NCBI GenBank assembly: GCA_905250125.1
Contig: CAJNOL010000379.1
Location: 85,361 to 149,360, forward strand
DNA: 64,000 nt
From: Rotaria sordida
Lineage: Eukaryota > Rotifera > Eurotatoria > Philodinida > Philodinidae
Reading direction: 5' to 3'
Below the pieces are notes generated by a model. The model worked only from the letters and a program-made list of their open reading frames with translations, was not told where the DNA came from and did not search any database. Numbering within the stretch: the first letter of the stretch is position 1; every line of letters starts with the position of its first letter. This document shows, piece after piece, positions 21,893 through 42,426 of this stretch. Both the position numbers and the translations under genes were made by a program.

Positions 21893-23090
21893 AACAAGTG
21901 CATTTTCTCGTTTTGAAAATGCTAATCAATTTCGTTCCGATGATAGGTCAACTACATCGGATCAAATTAATTTAGAAACAATTTTTGCTTTTTCAATTTT
22001 GTAAATATTAAATTTTCATATTATCATATTATCATTTTTTTGTTTTTGAATTATTCTTTATGTTTTCTTTGAATAACCAAGAGTTCAAACACATCTAAAA
22101 AAAAATATTTATACTTGTTTATTAATTATTACAATATGTGTAGCATTAGGTGTTTATTTATCAATGACAGACGGACTTCATTATCCTCGTTTAGCTGTAT
22201 TTGCATCAATAATAACAAGTATTTAGTTTTTTACAATTGATTTTAATGCTCGTACACAAATAAAATATTTTGGATCAATGTCAGCAACAGTTTTATTGGT
22301 ATTTATTCAAGGCCATTAATTAATTTAGTTATTAATGTCGATCCACAAATTGTTATAATAGTATTTTTATTGACAGCAACTATTTTTATTTGTTTTATAC
22401 TTAGTGCATTACTCACATAAAAACGAATATATTTATATTTAAGAGGTAAGAAAACGCAAAGTGAAAATATTAAAATAAGATTTGTTTGTTTGTTTTTTCT
22501 ATAAATTTAGGTTTACTTGGTACAGATACATCGATTATGCTTTTACTTAGTTTAATGAGTTTGTTTAGACAATCACAACCTATTTTTGAATGTAAATATA
22601 AAAACAAAAAGGTTATTTACTATAGAAAATATCTTGTTTTTGTTAATTTAGGTTAATCTTTATCTTGATCTATCTATTGTATGTGATTATATTTTATATG
22701 ATACTCAATTGATTGTTGAATGAGCTGTTTAAGGTGATATGAATTATGTTGAGTAAGTGAAAACAAATAGAAACTAATATCTGTGATTTGATTTTCGAAA
22801 AATAATAGTTTATTATCATATAGATAAGTTTTGAAAGACATTTTTTTTTCGTTCTTTGAATATAACAAGAAAATAGATTTTGTTTTTCTATTATTTCATT
22901 ATATATTTTTAGACATGCAATTCTTCTATTTATCGATATGGTTGACTTGTTTGTTCGTATTCTCATAATGTTACTTAGCAATGTATGTATTTATTATTTA
23001 GACTCAAAGTATTTTTTTGTTATCTATATACATTTATCTATTTTTTTTTATATAGGTGCGAAATAAAAATAAGAAAAGCAACAATCGTTA
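21893..23090 (+). pseudogene. TMBIM6: Intron-containing pseudogene of Bax inhibitor-1 (TMBIM6-like)
   Basis: A broken copy of a six/seven-helix ER membrane protein that modulates calcium leak and cell death. Recognisable parts in order are FSRFENANQF...LETIFAFSI (21910-22000), VQTHLKKNIYTCLLIITICV then GVYLSMTDGLHYPRLAVFAS (22085-22230), FGSMSATVLLVFIQG, NVDPQIVII....IFICFILSALL (22340-22420), GLLGTDTSIMLLLSLMS (22512-22570), VNLYLDLSIVCDYILYDTQLIVE (22653-22721), HAILLFIDMVDLFVRILIMLLSN (22916-22981), and a Lys-rich end VRNKNKKSNNR (23057-23090). The order and the DTQLIVE block match TMBIM6. About five in-frame stops interrupt it (after ITSI, SALLT, LIVE, AV and near the start) and one frameshift follows VFIQG. 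Introns with intact GT/AG ends remain, so it is a decayed duplicate, not a retrocopy. Loss of one gene copy is common in the anciently duplicated bdelloid genome. Confidence 0.82.
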
Positions 23091-26000
23091 AAAAAAAGTC
23101 TTCGATTTATCAACAAACATAGTTGCTTGAATGGAGTACACAAAAAAACAAACATATAAGCATCGTTTTTTTTTCCTTTCTTTCTTTCTTTCTCTCTCTC
23201 TTATCGATTGTACGTCATACTTGATGTGAATTAGTAACTTTCTTCAAAACAATCATCTTGTCTATTTAATCAGTTATGATGATATATGGTTGTTATTTAG
23301 TGATGCATATGTCCGTTTTTGAAACGTGAGAAAAATAAATTCTTACAGAACACAGATCATAATTATATACTATTCAACTAAAGAGAAAAAAAAAAGAGGA
23401 AGAAAGGACTAGTATTAGAATTGCTTGTTTTTCATTTATTTTTTTTGCTGTAGCATTGGGACAGTTCTGATCACTATGAAAAAACAAGAAATATCACATT
23501 AATCAATATTTTTTAATGACGAGAAAAGCAACAACTAATGGTAATGTCAAAGTACAAGATAATATTTTAGATTAGTGAGCTTCTGTTTTTTTAATGTGTT
23601 TTTAAACAACAACACAGAAATGATATATCGAAAGTAATGAAGGAAAAAATAAAATAAAATTACGTAAAAGTTTATGATTGTAGAATTATTCATCTAATTA
23701 CAAAAAGATAAACTGTGCTATTGACTAATCAAATATATTTTTAGTTCAAAATATAAAAGAAAAAAGGAATTTAATACTACATATTATCGCATGTCTTGTC
23801 AATATGAACGATAAGAAGATCGAATTACAACATATTCCTATCAAAATAGGTTTTATTCAATAGTAGTTATAAGCAAAAAAAATAAGAACAACTGGTTATA
23901 TCGTTGTTAATTTTTTTTTTCTCTCTAAAGGAACCTATTCTTTCAAAAAATAGAGCAAAAAAACAAGATAACATCTGTTTCAATTTCTAATTGTAATTGA
24001 CTTTATATTCGCTAGACATAATGAAATTTCTTACGCTTATTGTTACTTTATATATATAGGAAAAAAATTGTCACTAATCAATATTAGTCTAATTAGATTT
24101 CTATGATTAGACTTGTATTTCTTCGGTTTTTGTCTAAACGAGTTTAAATATCAATAGAATCTTTTTTTTATAGTAAATTGGATCGTATCTTTGATTATGC
24201 CAACAGGAAATAGAACATATTATTTGAATTGAATAGTGAATATGACATTATTATATTGTTTCCTATTCTATTGAAAGAGAAAAAAAAATCACAGAGAAAG
24301 ACATGTCTGCACATATAGCATCATAATCACTGAGCTTGCTACAGTCTGTTACCAATCGTAAAACAGATAGGAAAGAAAACGGCAAGACGAAGAAAAAAAA
24401 AAAGTCGAAGGAAAGAAAATATACACGTCTGCATTCTATCAAAATTTGATCTCGAATGACTGCAAGCATTCACTCATCAATTAACATGAACAGTTGTCTT
24501 GCTTCACTTTTTTTTTCACATTTATAATTTATCACTTTAGCATTGTGTGTTAACATGCTTGAATATGTACACATGTATTATGTCATGCGTTACTACACTC
24601 ATGAATAATTATTATATTCTTATTACTAGGTAAATACTCAGGTTTTTTTTTTTATTTCAGTATATTATTACACATTTTTACTTATAAGCAAAGCGTGCAA
24701 GTCTAACTTGCTATTTGTAAGCTTTGCATCAACGTTGGTACAGCATTATATTCAGAAGATCATTATCAGCATGTAAGTTGTGTATTTTTTACTCAAGGTC
24801 ATTCCCAATGTATTCACATTATTTTTTTTTCTCCGAAACATATGAATTAACATAATAGAACAAAGAAAGTTCTGTTAAGTAAGCAATTAATCATAATCAA
24901 AATTAAAGGAACAATTATAGAATGTTCAATATCGATCGACTAATTCTTTCTTGATCAAGAGAAAAAAAATTCTTATTTTTTCTTTGCTGTACATTTTGTC
25001 TGACATTGCCATATAACGAGCAATTATACTATGATTATATAACCATAAAAAAATGCGATGAATATACATCTCTATGATTCATACTGCGAAAAAATATCAA
25101 GATGATTTTTTTTGTTTGNNNNNNNNNNCCAGAAAAGTGCAGTATCATAAAATATTTAATGCAAATAAGCAATTGATTTTCGATGTAAAAAAAAAAAAGA
25201 TTGATACAGAACAGAACAGTCTCAATAAATAACCCAATGGTGATATATTCTTCTAATCAAAATAAACGGGATTTATTAGTTTTTCGATGATTTCTCTTTA
25301 CTATTGTCAATTGATCTTATATTTCATATCAAATATACATATTTCATAATTTAACTTATTATGAGAATTTCAGTTGTAAAGAATGAGAATTTGTTGAGAA
25401 AAATACAAGCATATATATCATGTATTTAGACAGCAGTAAAAAAAAACAAAATTTGTGATTTTCTTGCTGAATATTGTTGTTTTTTTTTATTCATTTTTCA
25501 ACAACATTAATTTTCGATAAATGAATCCATTTCTAGAGGTTTTTTTCCCATGAGTTTTGTGAACGAATCTCTTCAAAAATTTTCTCAATAAAGAAACAAT
25601 TATATATGCAAACCTAATAACTAATATGGTATAATTAAATCGTGATCAGTACAGACTATATATCCTTACAATGGAATTAATAAGCAGAATAATCTCAATG
25701 AATCAAGGACATTCACATACATAAGAGTTAAGCTTTTTTTCTGAAAAAAATTCTCTATAAAAAGTCTTCTAAAATTTCTATCGTATAGATTAATGCAAAA
25801 TATTTCTCAATTAAATTTATTCTTGATATAATTCTATAATGATCTTTTTATTATATCAATCGATATGATAACAACAAAAATTGCATTAACTTAAACGATT
25901 CTATTGTCATCGATCGATAAAATTAATAAATTTTTCTTTTATAACAAATAAAAATCTAGACAAAAAAAGATTATGTTTAAGATCATACTGTTCCTTCCAA

Positions 26001-28553
26001 CAATATCTATCTTTGTCAAAAACAAAACAACAATTAATTTTTTAACAAAAAAACATACAAAAATTTCTTCTAAAAATTATCATACAAAACAATTTTCAAT
26101 CTTGAAAAATTTCAAAAAACAAAAAGCATACAAAATATTTGTTAAGTAAATCTAGATAAAAAAATTTGAAGAAAAAACTCGAGATAACTCTATTTGCTAT
26201 GAAATATAAGTGTTGTTGACAGCATAGTCCTATATATATTAAATTAATTTTAGTGATTGATATATGATAAGATCATATTTCATGTTGATGTCTAATCATA
26301 GGTAGATTAAGCGTAGAAAAAAAAATTTGTTTATTTTTTGTCAATAATCAATATTTGAGCAAATTCTTTTTTTCAGTATGCTTTGCTCTAGAGAATTCTG
26401 AATTCTTTCATTCGATAGTATCGTACTTGCCTCTTTGCATAAAGAGAAATCATTTCTCAATTAAATTCATATAATCGAGATACAATGAATTTTAAGTGTT
26501 ATTTGTAAATTTTTGAGATTTTAACATTTTAAGATAACAAAAATAAAAAATATAAATCAAACGAGTCTTTTGTCCCTATCCAAATACGTATAGAATTCTC
26601 TTACAAATAGAAATATCTCGAGATATGTAGTTGACAATATATTGGAAAAGAATTTACATGCGTAGAAGACCCATCTTGAGCTCTAATCGTTGTTGGAGAA
26701 TCCTTGAATGATGATATATAGACATCTGACACAAATGTAGTAACTGGATGTCACAAAAATAACCTATAAAAAAAAAAGGAATAGGATGTCTCCATCGTAT
26801 TTTGATTGAATGAATAGATTTGTTCTTTCGATGATTGAGGAGAATTCAAAACTTTTTTCATTTCATTAAAAAGAACGTTTAAGCAATATCATTTAAAATT
26901 GTTATTATATATTTAAAAAAGAAATATCTACATTTTTGGCAAAGATAAATGATAGATTTTAGTCATCTGTAACATTAATCAAATTGTCATGTTCTTAAAT
27001 TTTCTCGATTTCAGAAAATTCTCAAGAAACCTACACAATCACAGTTAATTTTTGGTGGAGTACTTGAATGAGGATAATTAATTGCAAAGATATAAAGGCA
27101 TCCGACAATTTTTTTTTTGTTGATGTATTCTATTTCTTTAGAGTCTTTTCAATTGATCATGTTAATAAAAAGAATTTCCGATTTTCATCAACAAAATGAC
27201 GTTGATGAACTTAAAATTCTGAAAAATATCGATTGTTGTGAAGTTTTAGAACAATCTAGTCTTTTGCCAATATTTTAATCATAGTCCTTTTTGTTTTTTT
27301 GTTGATAAAAATAGTATAAACCTTTTTATCGAAATGATCAACGGAAAAGCTCTACAAAGTCGGATATGTCAAAATAAATATTATCAGATCTCTGCATTTC
27401 TTGTGATTAACTACTAATGGAAGTATTAGCAAGAAAAAAAAAAAGGCCGACTTTCAGATTGAAGTAGATTATGGTAAATTTCATACGTTAATAAGCTGAT
27501 GATATATATTAATAAAAACGTGCAATTTTCTTCTATAATCAAGAAAAAAAAAATTAGCTGACTTCATTTAAATACGATTGAATTAATCCATTATTCATTT
27601 GCTAGGCTATTTCAGAGACATTCAATAGTTTTATATGCCGAACATTTATGAAAAAATAGAATAGAATATAATATAAGAAATTCATTTACTAACAATACAA
27701 CGAATATTACAGTAAGAAAACTAATATTGATTCTTACATGAATAATTCAAATTCATAATTGATAACTTAAATTCATGATTAATGAATATTTTTTCTTTTT
27801 ACTTTATTAAAATGTTAAGTCATGATTATACTGATATATTAGTTCAATATTGAGTAGACATTTAGATCTAATCAAACTTAATCACATCTTTATTTCAATT
27901 TTTGTTTGAAAATTTTGGAATTTTTCATTTATTTGTTGAATAGTTTCAATGTATATCCTTCATACAATTTACACGATGAGATTTGTACTGATCAAACTTA
28001 CTTTAAGAAATCAATTAATATTCCACTACATGCGTAGAAATACAATATTTCAATTTATGTTTGATTTGATAACGTAATAGAGTACTCATTGTTGTTTTTT
28101 TAGTTGTTTTAACAAACCAGTTTTATTTCGTTTTATATTATTTTTGACATCAATTAGTTGATGTTGTTGATGAGTGATCATATGTCTGTTGTTATTCATA
28201 TTTATCGATATAGCATATGAATATATGATTATAATGTAAGTTGCGTTGTTCTAAGTACTAAATATATACTACGTGATGATTGACTAGATCAGTTCTTTGC
28301 ACTAGATTTTGATTACTAATATATTCTTTTGTTCGAAATTTGTTACGTCACGGATAAATATGAAAAGAAAAAGAAAGGTTTATCAGTACACCTTATATAT
28401 AACAAACATAAAATAGTTTTCTACAGACTTCAAAACCCTAAACATTTGAATTAGTATTGAGACGAATTAGTAAGTGAAGTTTCTTTTTTTTTTTTTTTTT
28501 GTTTTTTAACTTTTATTATTTCGAATTTATATGTTTTCTAATATTTTATAGGT
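23091..28553. other. Long gene-free AT-rich region
   Basis: About 5.4 kb in which no protein family, RNA gene or organised repeat could be supported on either strand. It has many homopolymer A/T runs, a pyrimidine microsatellite near 23170-23200 (CTTTCTTTCTTTCTCTCTC), and one assembly gap. It may contain distant 5-prime exons or regulatory sequence of the calcium-pump gene, which I cannot show. Confidence 0.5.
25119..25128. other. Assembly gap of 10 N
   Basis: Ten consecutive unknown bases. The true gap size is not known, and a run of exactly ten suggests a scaffolding placeholder. Confidence 0.98.
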
Positions 28554-28718
28554 CGGAGTTCAGTGTAAAAAAAGTTCGAATTGATAATAATTCGAAAAAG
28601 AATCGTTCATCAACAGCATCTCATCCATCACTTGTAGACGAAACAGAAAAACAAATGGAAACACAATTATTAGACTCACCACCTCCAACACCTGAAATAA
28701 GACAACCTAAAAAACAGG
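28554..28718 (+). other. Possible orphan exon (or short terminal exon)
   Basis: A good polypyrimidine tract and ATAG acceptor precede an open 165-base stretch encoding SEFSVKKVRIDNNSKKNRSS...LLDSPPPTPEIRQPKKQ, ending at a possible donor CAG|GTAATC. If not spliced there, a stop follows four codons later. A candidate upstream exon ends at TTA|GTAAGTG (about 28470). The polar, Pro/Ser/Thr-rich peptide looks like a disordered region. No partner exons or family could be identified. It may belong to an unrecognised short gene or to an alternative 5-prime region of the calcium pump. Confidence 0.3.
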
Positions 28719-28885
28719 TAATCATAACATAATTCTAAATTTTTTTTCTTTTTTTTTGAAATATGAAATTTAAATAAAAATAATGATGAACATATTTATT
28801 AAACTTCTTTGTTCATTTTAAAAACATCTCTGATTTAATAAGTCCATTGCCTAAATATAGCTACAATCCTAACAAATCAAATAAA

Positions 28886-28909
28886 CGATGATGATGATGA
28901 TGATGATGA
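28886..28909. repeat. GAT trinucleotide microsatellite
   Basis: An uninterrupted run of GAT units in non-coding sequence upstream of the calcium pump gene. Confidence 0.9.
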
Positions 28910-29755
28910 CTGGCAGATTCAGATGAGAAACGACAGCGGAATAACAACAAACAACAACAGCAAAGAAGCCATTCTAACCATACAATACTAATTCTATCGC
29001 GTGTATATTATCAGTGGCAACGTTATACGAGATGCCGACCAACTGATGTACCAGTAGATAGGGAATATTCGAAGCAAGAAAAGAAGAAAATAAGAAAAAG
29101 AATGATGCCCATGTTAGAATATTCTAGTGCAGAGTTAGTTGGTTACCTCCAACAACAGATATATATCTTCTTCGCTTCCCTGTATATACACTTAGAATGT
29201 GTTCGATAGGAAATAATAATATTCTATACGTTTGATAGACAAGAGAGAAAAAAGATTCTTATTTCAAAATTATTTTAAGATTCAACAAGTAATTGATGTT
29301 TTTTTGTTTTGAATAATAAATCAATAAGGTTTTCATTGTCCGTATCGTTTAGATATATATCAGATTTTTTTTTTCTATTCTCTTTTTATTCTTGTTTATT
29401 TTCTTATTGTTATCTATGATCTTGATAGAAAATAAAACCAGAACAAAAACAAAAAAGAAAAAAAAGAGACAAACTTTCATTCTTCATTAGTACAGCTATA
29501 TGGAATAGCAATGAGTGACACATTTCTCTTATTATAGAAATTATAGTGAGTTTAAAGCCATAGTTTCATTTGTGTTGGTGTTGTTGTTGTTGTCGTCGAG
29601 AAATGTCGGCAACATTCACGCTTAATATGCAAATATTATCATCAACAGAAAATGGATGAAGCTATGCTTATATTTCTCTATTTAATGTGATTTTTTTTTT
29701 CTATTCATCTTCTTTGTTTTCTTGGAATCCGAGATATATACATATAATAACTAAG

Positions 29756-29930
29756 GTGAGTTTATTTTTGAAGAAGAAAAACAAAGAATTTTTTTTTTTT
29801 GTTAATATCATGTATATAAATAAGAAGAGGAAAAAACATGATATCGAAGATGGTTAAATTATAATTGAAGAAAAATTTGTTGTTGTTGTTTTTTTTTTTT
29901 TTTTATAAATTCTATTTTGGTTTGATTTAG
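29756..29930 (+). other. Probable 5-prime UTR intron of the calcium pump gene
   Basis: A donor AAG|GTGAG at 29755/29756 and an acceptor GATTTAG at 29930, with a poly-T tract, sit immediately before the start ATG at 29931. The acceptor touching the ATG implies that the first coding exon is preceded by a spliced, untranslated exon ending at 29755. Confidence 0.55.
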
Positions 29931-37384
<7,454 letters not shown>

Positions 37385-37725
37385 TTGTGAAAGTGTTTTG
37401 GTGCAACATGTTCACTTCTTTCTTTCTTTCTTCTTTTTTTTTTTTTATTAGTTTGTTTTTTTTTCCTTTGATTTCTTTTCATTTATCTGTACTCTTTGTA
37501 TTGTGTTAACATGTTGTGCACTTTCATTAACAACAAATAACAAATGAACAAAAACAAAAAAAAAACAACAACAACAATAAAACCTTTTTTTTCTCTTTTC
37601 CTCATTCTATTTTGTATTCTTCCAATGTGTAGTCTCTGTGTATGCTATTATTCTTTTTGTTCTGCCTATGTATCTCTATAAGAAGTAACATTTACATTGA
37701 GAAATATTCTAGATTTTATTTGTTA

Positions 37726-37759
<34 letters not shown>

Positions 37760-39398
37760 TATTGATCATTAGTGACAATATTAAATGGAGAATAGGTTCG
37801 TAAAACGAATTAACATAGTTTTTCAATAGAAGAATTTATGCTAATTCGTTTATTTGTGTTGATAATTTAAAGGAAATAAATTTTCTTTGAAATTTTCTTT
37901 AATATAAATTAAATATTCGAATGGGAAAAATTTTATTATTACCTATACTGAAATACATTCAAAATTATTTCTTCTGAAAAATGTTAATAATCATTGATGG
38001 ACTATAGAATAAAGTATAATATAAAACAATTAGATTCTATTTGAGTTATCAGATTATTTATACCTAATAAGTTTCTTTTTACTATTATAATAATTCAATG
38101 AATAGCACTTATGAACTTTCGAATAATGACACCTTTAATTTTTATGATGATTATTCATACATGAGATATCTCAAGGGAGTTTTATATAATAAGAATAAAA
38201 AATATTCGTTTTCAATACAGTTTTTTTGTTTTGATTATATTGATCCGTTTAAAATGATTTTTTTATCTATGTGTCTATTAATAATACTTTTGAACCCTAT
38301 TCAAATTTATGTATTTTGAAACGAAAACTTAATTGTCTCCATTCATTTCAGATTAATGTTGGCAAGAATTAGCCTTAGGTTTAATCGTTAAATATTTTAT
38401 CTTCAAATAGACTGTGAGTTTAGAATTCAATTATATCTAATATCGAAATAGACTTTCTCTATAACATGCATTAGTTAAATAATTATTGTCGTGATAGTGA
38501 CAATGATGAGAACTTTTATCTTCTAAAATTATGACTATAGTATAGTGTTTTTTTTTTCATTATAATTCTAATATTCAAAGATGAATTGCTATCACATTTT
38601 TGATTCTACTTTTTTCAAAAAAGATAAATTAATGCCATTGTATTTATATACTGTTGAATTTAAATTTATTTGATTTCTATGAGAAGTTTCGTAAATAACT
38701 AAGTAAAGACTAGTATTTACGTTTTAGTTGATTAAAATTAATAAATGTTCTATATATTGTGGTTAAGAAGAATTGATTACGATATTTCTCGAAAAAGTCT
38801 TATTTAAATCAATCCTCAAATATCTTTATTTAATATTAGTTGTTCATTGGATTACATGATTTGTCAATTTTTCATGAACAATAAATACATGTATAATAAT
38901 TCTCACAGAAAATAACGATTACATCAGATAAGTTAACTACTATTTAAATATCAATAATAAAATGCATATTAACTCAACACTAATGACTGAAAAAACCAAT
39001 GAAATTAGTGCATATTACTATTTTGATGAAGCTCATTTTGAAAAATAAATAAGTCAAATTAGGTGTTATAATGAAATGTACGTCAAAAGACATAATAGAT
39101 TTGTATGCGAACTTTTTTTTCCTAAATAATTTCTTTAACAAATTTTAAATAAATCTATAGTCGTTATATGTGGAAAATAATTCAAAAATTTTTACAAAGT
39201 AATGAACAATAATTATTTTAACAATATTAATAATTATATTTTTCTTAGTGTTAATAGATATTTTAAAGAAATAAACATATAGATATTTTTCTATGTTGAA
39301 GATACTCTTTCTCAATATCCATTAATATCTCTTTCTAATCAAAATAAAACGATACATTTAATATTTTTGAAAGCGAAAGAACCTGAATAAGAACAACA
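37385..39398. other. Intergenic, no gene recognised
   Basis: After the pump stop comes its 3-prime UTR (pyrimidine-rich, then a TA microsatellite at about 37729-37756). A 73-codon frame at 38098-38319 begins MNSTYELSNNDTFNFYDDYS, faintly like the N-termini of the 7TM receptors further on, but no receptor core follows. Otherwise AT-rich sequence without features. Confidence 0.45.
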
Positions 39399-39636
39399 TA
39401 ATAGTAAATAAATAAATCACATGAATGTAGTTGAATTTAATTTTACAAATAGAAATTTTCGAACTTTGTCAGTTCGTATGGTCATCATCAGCTTTAAAGA
39501 CATCACTTTTGATCTTAGTCTAAGTATTGTCTTTACAGCTGATGATGACCGTATTAATTAAAAAAAAAGGTCAACAAATTTCTATCTGTAAAATTAAATG
39601 CAATTGCATTAATATGATTTATTTCTTTATTATCTA
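39399..39636. repeat. Imperfect palindrome, arms about 110 bp
   Basis: The left arm (ATAAATCAC..., TTTAATTTTACAAATAGAAA, TTCGTATGGTCATCATCAGC, TTTAAAGAC) is repeated in reverse complement on the right (GTCTTTACAGCTGATGATGACC, TTTCTATCTGTAAAATTAAA, GATTTATTTCTTTATTAT). The loop at the centre (about 39505-39530) is short, so single strands would fold into one long hairpin. No ORF. It is most likely a small palindromic MITE, or alternatively an inverted duplication. Confidence 0.75.
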
Positions 39637-42426
39637 ATTTTTTTTCGATTTATTCTTCATTGTATCATCGTCTCATCCCATCTTTATGCCATAGCTGCAT
39701 CTCTTATATCGCTGACTATAAATAAAAACATTTGTGACTCTATCCTTGTATCTTATCATGAATCATACAAAAGGTCAGGAAATAATTACCATATATGTGC
39801 ACGTACACTAACAATAATAATTGTATATATGTTGGAAAGAACATATATAATAGAAGAAAACTTTAAATAAGATAGATCTTGTACGAATTAATATTACGAA
39901 GTTTTTCTTCAATTATGACTTTAAAACTTCTATTCCTGTGATATTTATTGTCGACAATGAAAACTAATAGATAGCTGTAAAATATGAAGTGTTTCTCAAC
40001 TCATCGTACAATTCATTATGGAATTAAAAATATTTTCATCTACAACCAATATCTCTTTAGATGATGGGATTAAAAACGGTAGTATGATATATTCAATAGA
40101 AAATTTTGATTTCAAAAAATACAATATCAGTATAACTATGTAGCTAAAAATTGTTAATATGAATAATAAATCAAATACATTAGATACGTTATTTGTTTTG
40201 ATCATGACGATAGATAGAATTAAAAATTTAAGATATGTTCTGTATATCCCTAATCATATTTTGAAATAATTAGATACGAGAATATACAAAAACCATTGTT
40301 TATAAGACAAATTTGTGAAAAAAAATATTCTTATTTAGAAGTTGAAGCCAAATACAAACAATATTTTTTCAATGTTCACCTAATGACAAAAAAAAATCTG
40401 TTCGCTTTGTGTTTATAAATGATAAATTTTAATAGAATAAAAAGATCATAGAAGAAAAACAGAAAATAAATGATATAAAACAGTTTGGTTTTGTCTAATT
40501 TCGTTGAACATATCTTACAAATACGAACAATAATAACTATGTACATTTAATGTAGATTTCTAATTTAAATACACTTTTTAATTATGATGCAGTCTATTAC
40601 AAAATGTAATGCAATAAGACTTAGTTTTATCTCACAATGGATGTATTGCATGTTTCAGTTTAATGAGTTGTTTTATGCCGAATAGTAATATAGAAATAGA
40701 CATGAAAACATTAAAGAAATTTTGATATTAAATTAATTGAATTGAAATATTTTGAAGACATCTAACAACTGTTGTATACCATAGAAGTAATGTTGCGGAA
40801 CTATCATGCTAACAGGTCATCTGAAAATTATGAGTACAATAAGCTTTGAACTGGAGAGTTTTGTTACAGAATTCTCTTTATTCATAATTATTGTTAGGAA
40901 TGAAAAACAAAAGAACAGTTTCGAATGATAAACCCTCTCAAGGTCAAAATCTTTCTTTTTCGAAAAATAATAATAAAGGTATCATTATCCACGTCGCATC
41001 GAACGACTCGTAAACAAGATGATGACGGCAAAAAATGGCTGCCTTCAAAATGATTTTTTATGATGATCATTGTTTATGTTCCAGCAGAAACGATCATAGT
41101 TCCGGTCGTCATTTTTACAAAAAAATTAAACAAGTTTCTTGAAAATTTTCCAAGGCAACCTTTGATGATCTAGAATTCATAAATGTTGATGAACGTATTT
41201 GTCATTGTTAAATGAACCAAATTCGGATTCTCCTCTGGAGTGCTTTGCTGAGATAGCAATAGAATTTACTCTTTTTTTTTCATTTACCGCTGTTTTTTTT
41301 AATGTAAAGCTTCTATAGAACTCTTTTTGCGCTATCTCATACATCAATCTATAGATTTTATTGAGACCTATTCAACCAGATAACGTACACTTTTAAAAAA
41401 CGTCTTTGCATCATGTTACATGATGATTAACATGATCCCGCTTATCAAGTTATTCAGAATAAGTACACATTTGTATATATTCACTGTTCCCTACGTTCAA
41501 GACAAAATAGTAGGAAAAAAAATGTCCTGTACAATAGAACGAAAAATTATGACGAAATACGATGAGCTTTAATGCAGTAATAAACCATTGCCGACGATTG
41601 AAATGATCGTATTGAGTTGTTGCTTTTCTTTTTAGATAAGTAATATAGTTGAGAAGATGCATTTTTTTTGTATTCTAAATACTCACTTTGAAATTCATTC
41701 GAGTTTCTATCTTCATCTTAATAGTTTCATATCTAAATAACAACTCGTCAGTGTCTGAGAACATTGAAAACCGCCTACGACAGTTCTCTAACTTTAAAAG
41801 ATATACTCTTTCAACCTTGTCTATTTTTATTAGGCAACTACGTAGTTTGTTTTAAAGAATTTTTTAATTATCCTTTCATACATAAAATTATTGTTTGTGT
41901 ATGTTAATTTTTATGCATGAATTCCATGTATAAATACTTAGAATGTTGCACAGAGTCTAATAGACGTAGATCTATAAAGGTATATCATGTTAAAAACAAG
42001 GTATCAATTAGACAATATATCACGCAAATAAGGTTCGTATAGTACTAGCCATTGGTTTAGTTAATGAATGGTATAAAATCAAAGTCTATTTGTTGCAGTT
42101 GATGAAAATTAAAAATTTTTTTCTATAGGAAATACGCATGATATTAACCTATATACTATAATGGAAACTTATTTTTCCATCGTTGATTTCTTTCAAATAG
42201 TAAATTGATGATTTTAAAATTCGAATGAATGCCATTGTTTAAACATTATTATTTCAGGAAAAGCAATTAACCGTCACACCAAAGTCGTTTAGTATCTAAA
42301 GCAAATATATCATCGTATGAGACATCATATAAATTTATGAACAATGTCATTTTCTTCAACCATTCTTCTTATATCAATAAAGAAAATTATAACATAGATT
42401 CAAACAAATTGGTTTATCTTCAAAAT
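39637..42426. other. Intergenic, no gene recognised
   Basis: AT-rich sequence before the first 7TM receptor. A patch at about 40960-41240 is less AT-rich (CCACGTCGCATCGAACGACTC onward) and could be the remains of a coding element. I found no family motifs in any frame. Confidence 0.45.

Noticed and set aside
22674-22981. Minus-strand frames of 60-95 codons
   Set aside because: They lie antisense over exons and introns of the Bax inhibitor pseudogene and show no motifs.
21893-23090. Reassigned stop codons to explain the broken Bax inhibitor gene
   Set aside because: All other genes in the window use TAA, TAG and TGA as normal stops, and a frameshift is also present, so it is a pseudogene.
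41450-41662. Minus-strand 70-codon frame considered as transposase remnant
   Set aside because: No catalytic or other mariner/Tc1 motif could be matched and no inverted ends flank it.
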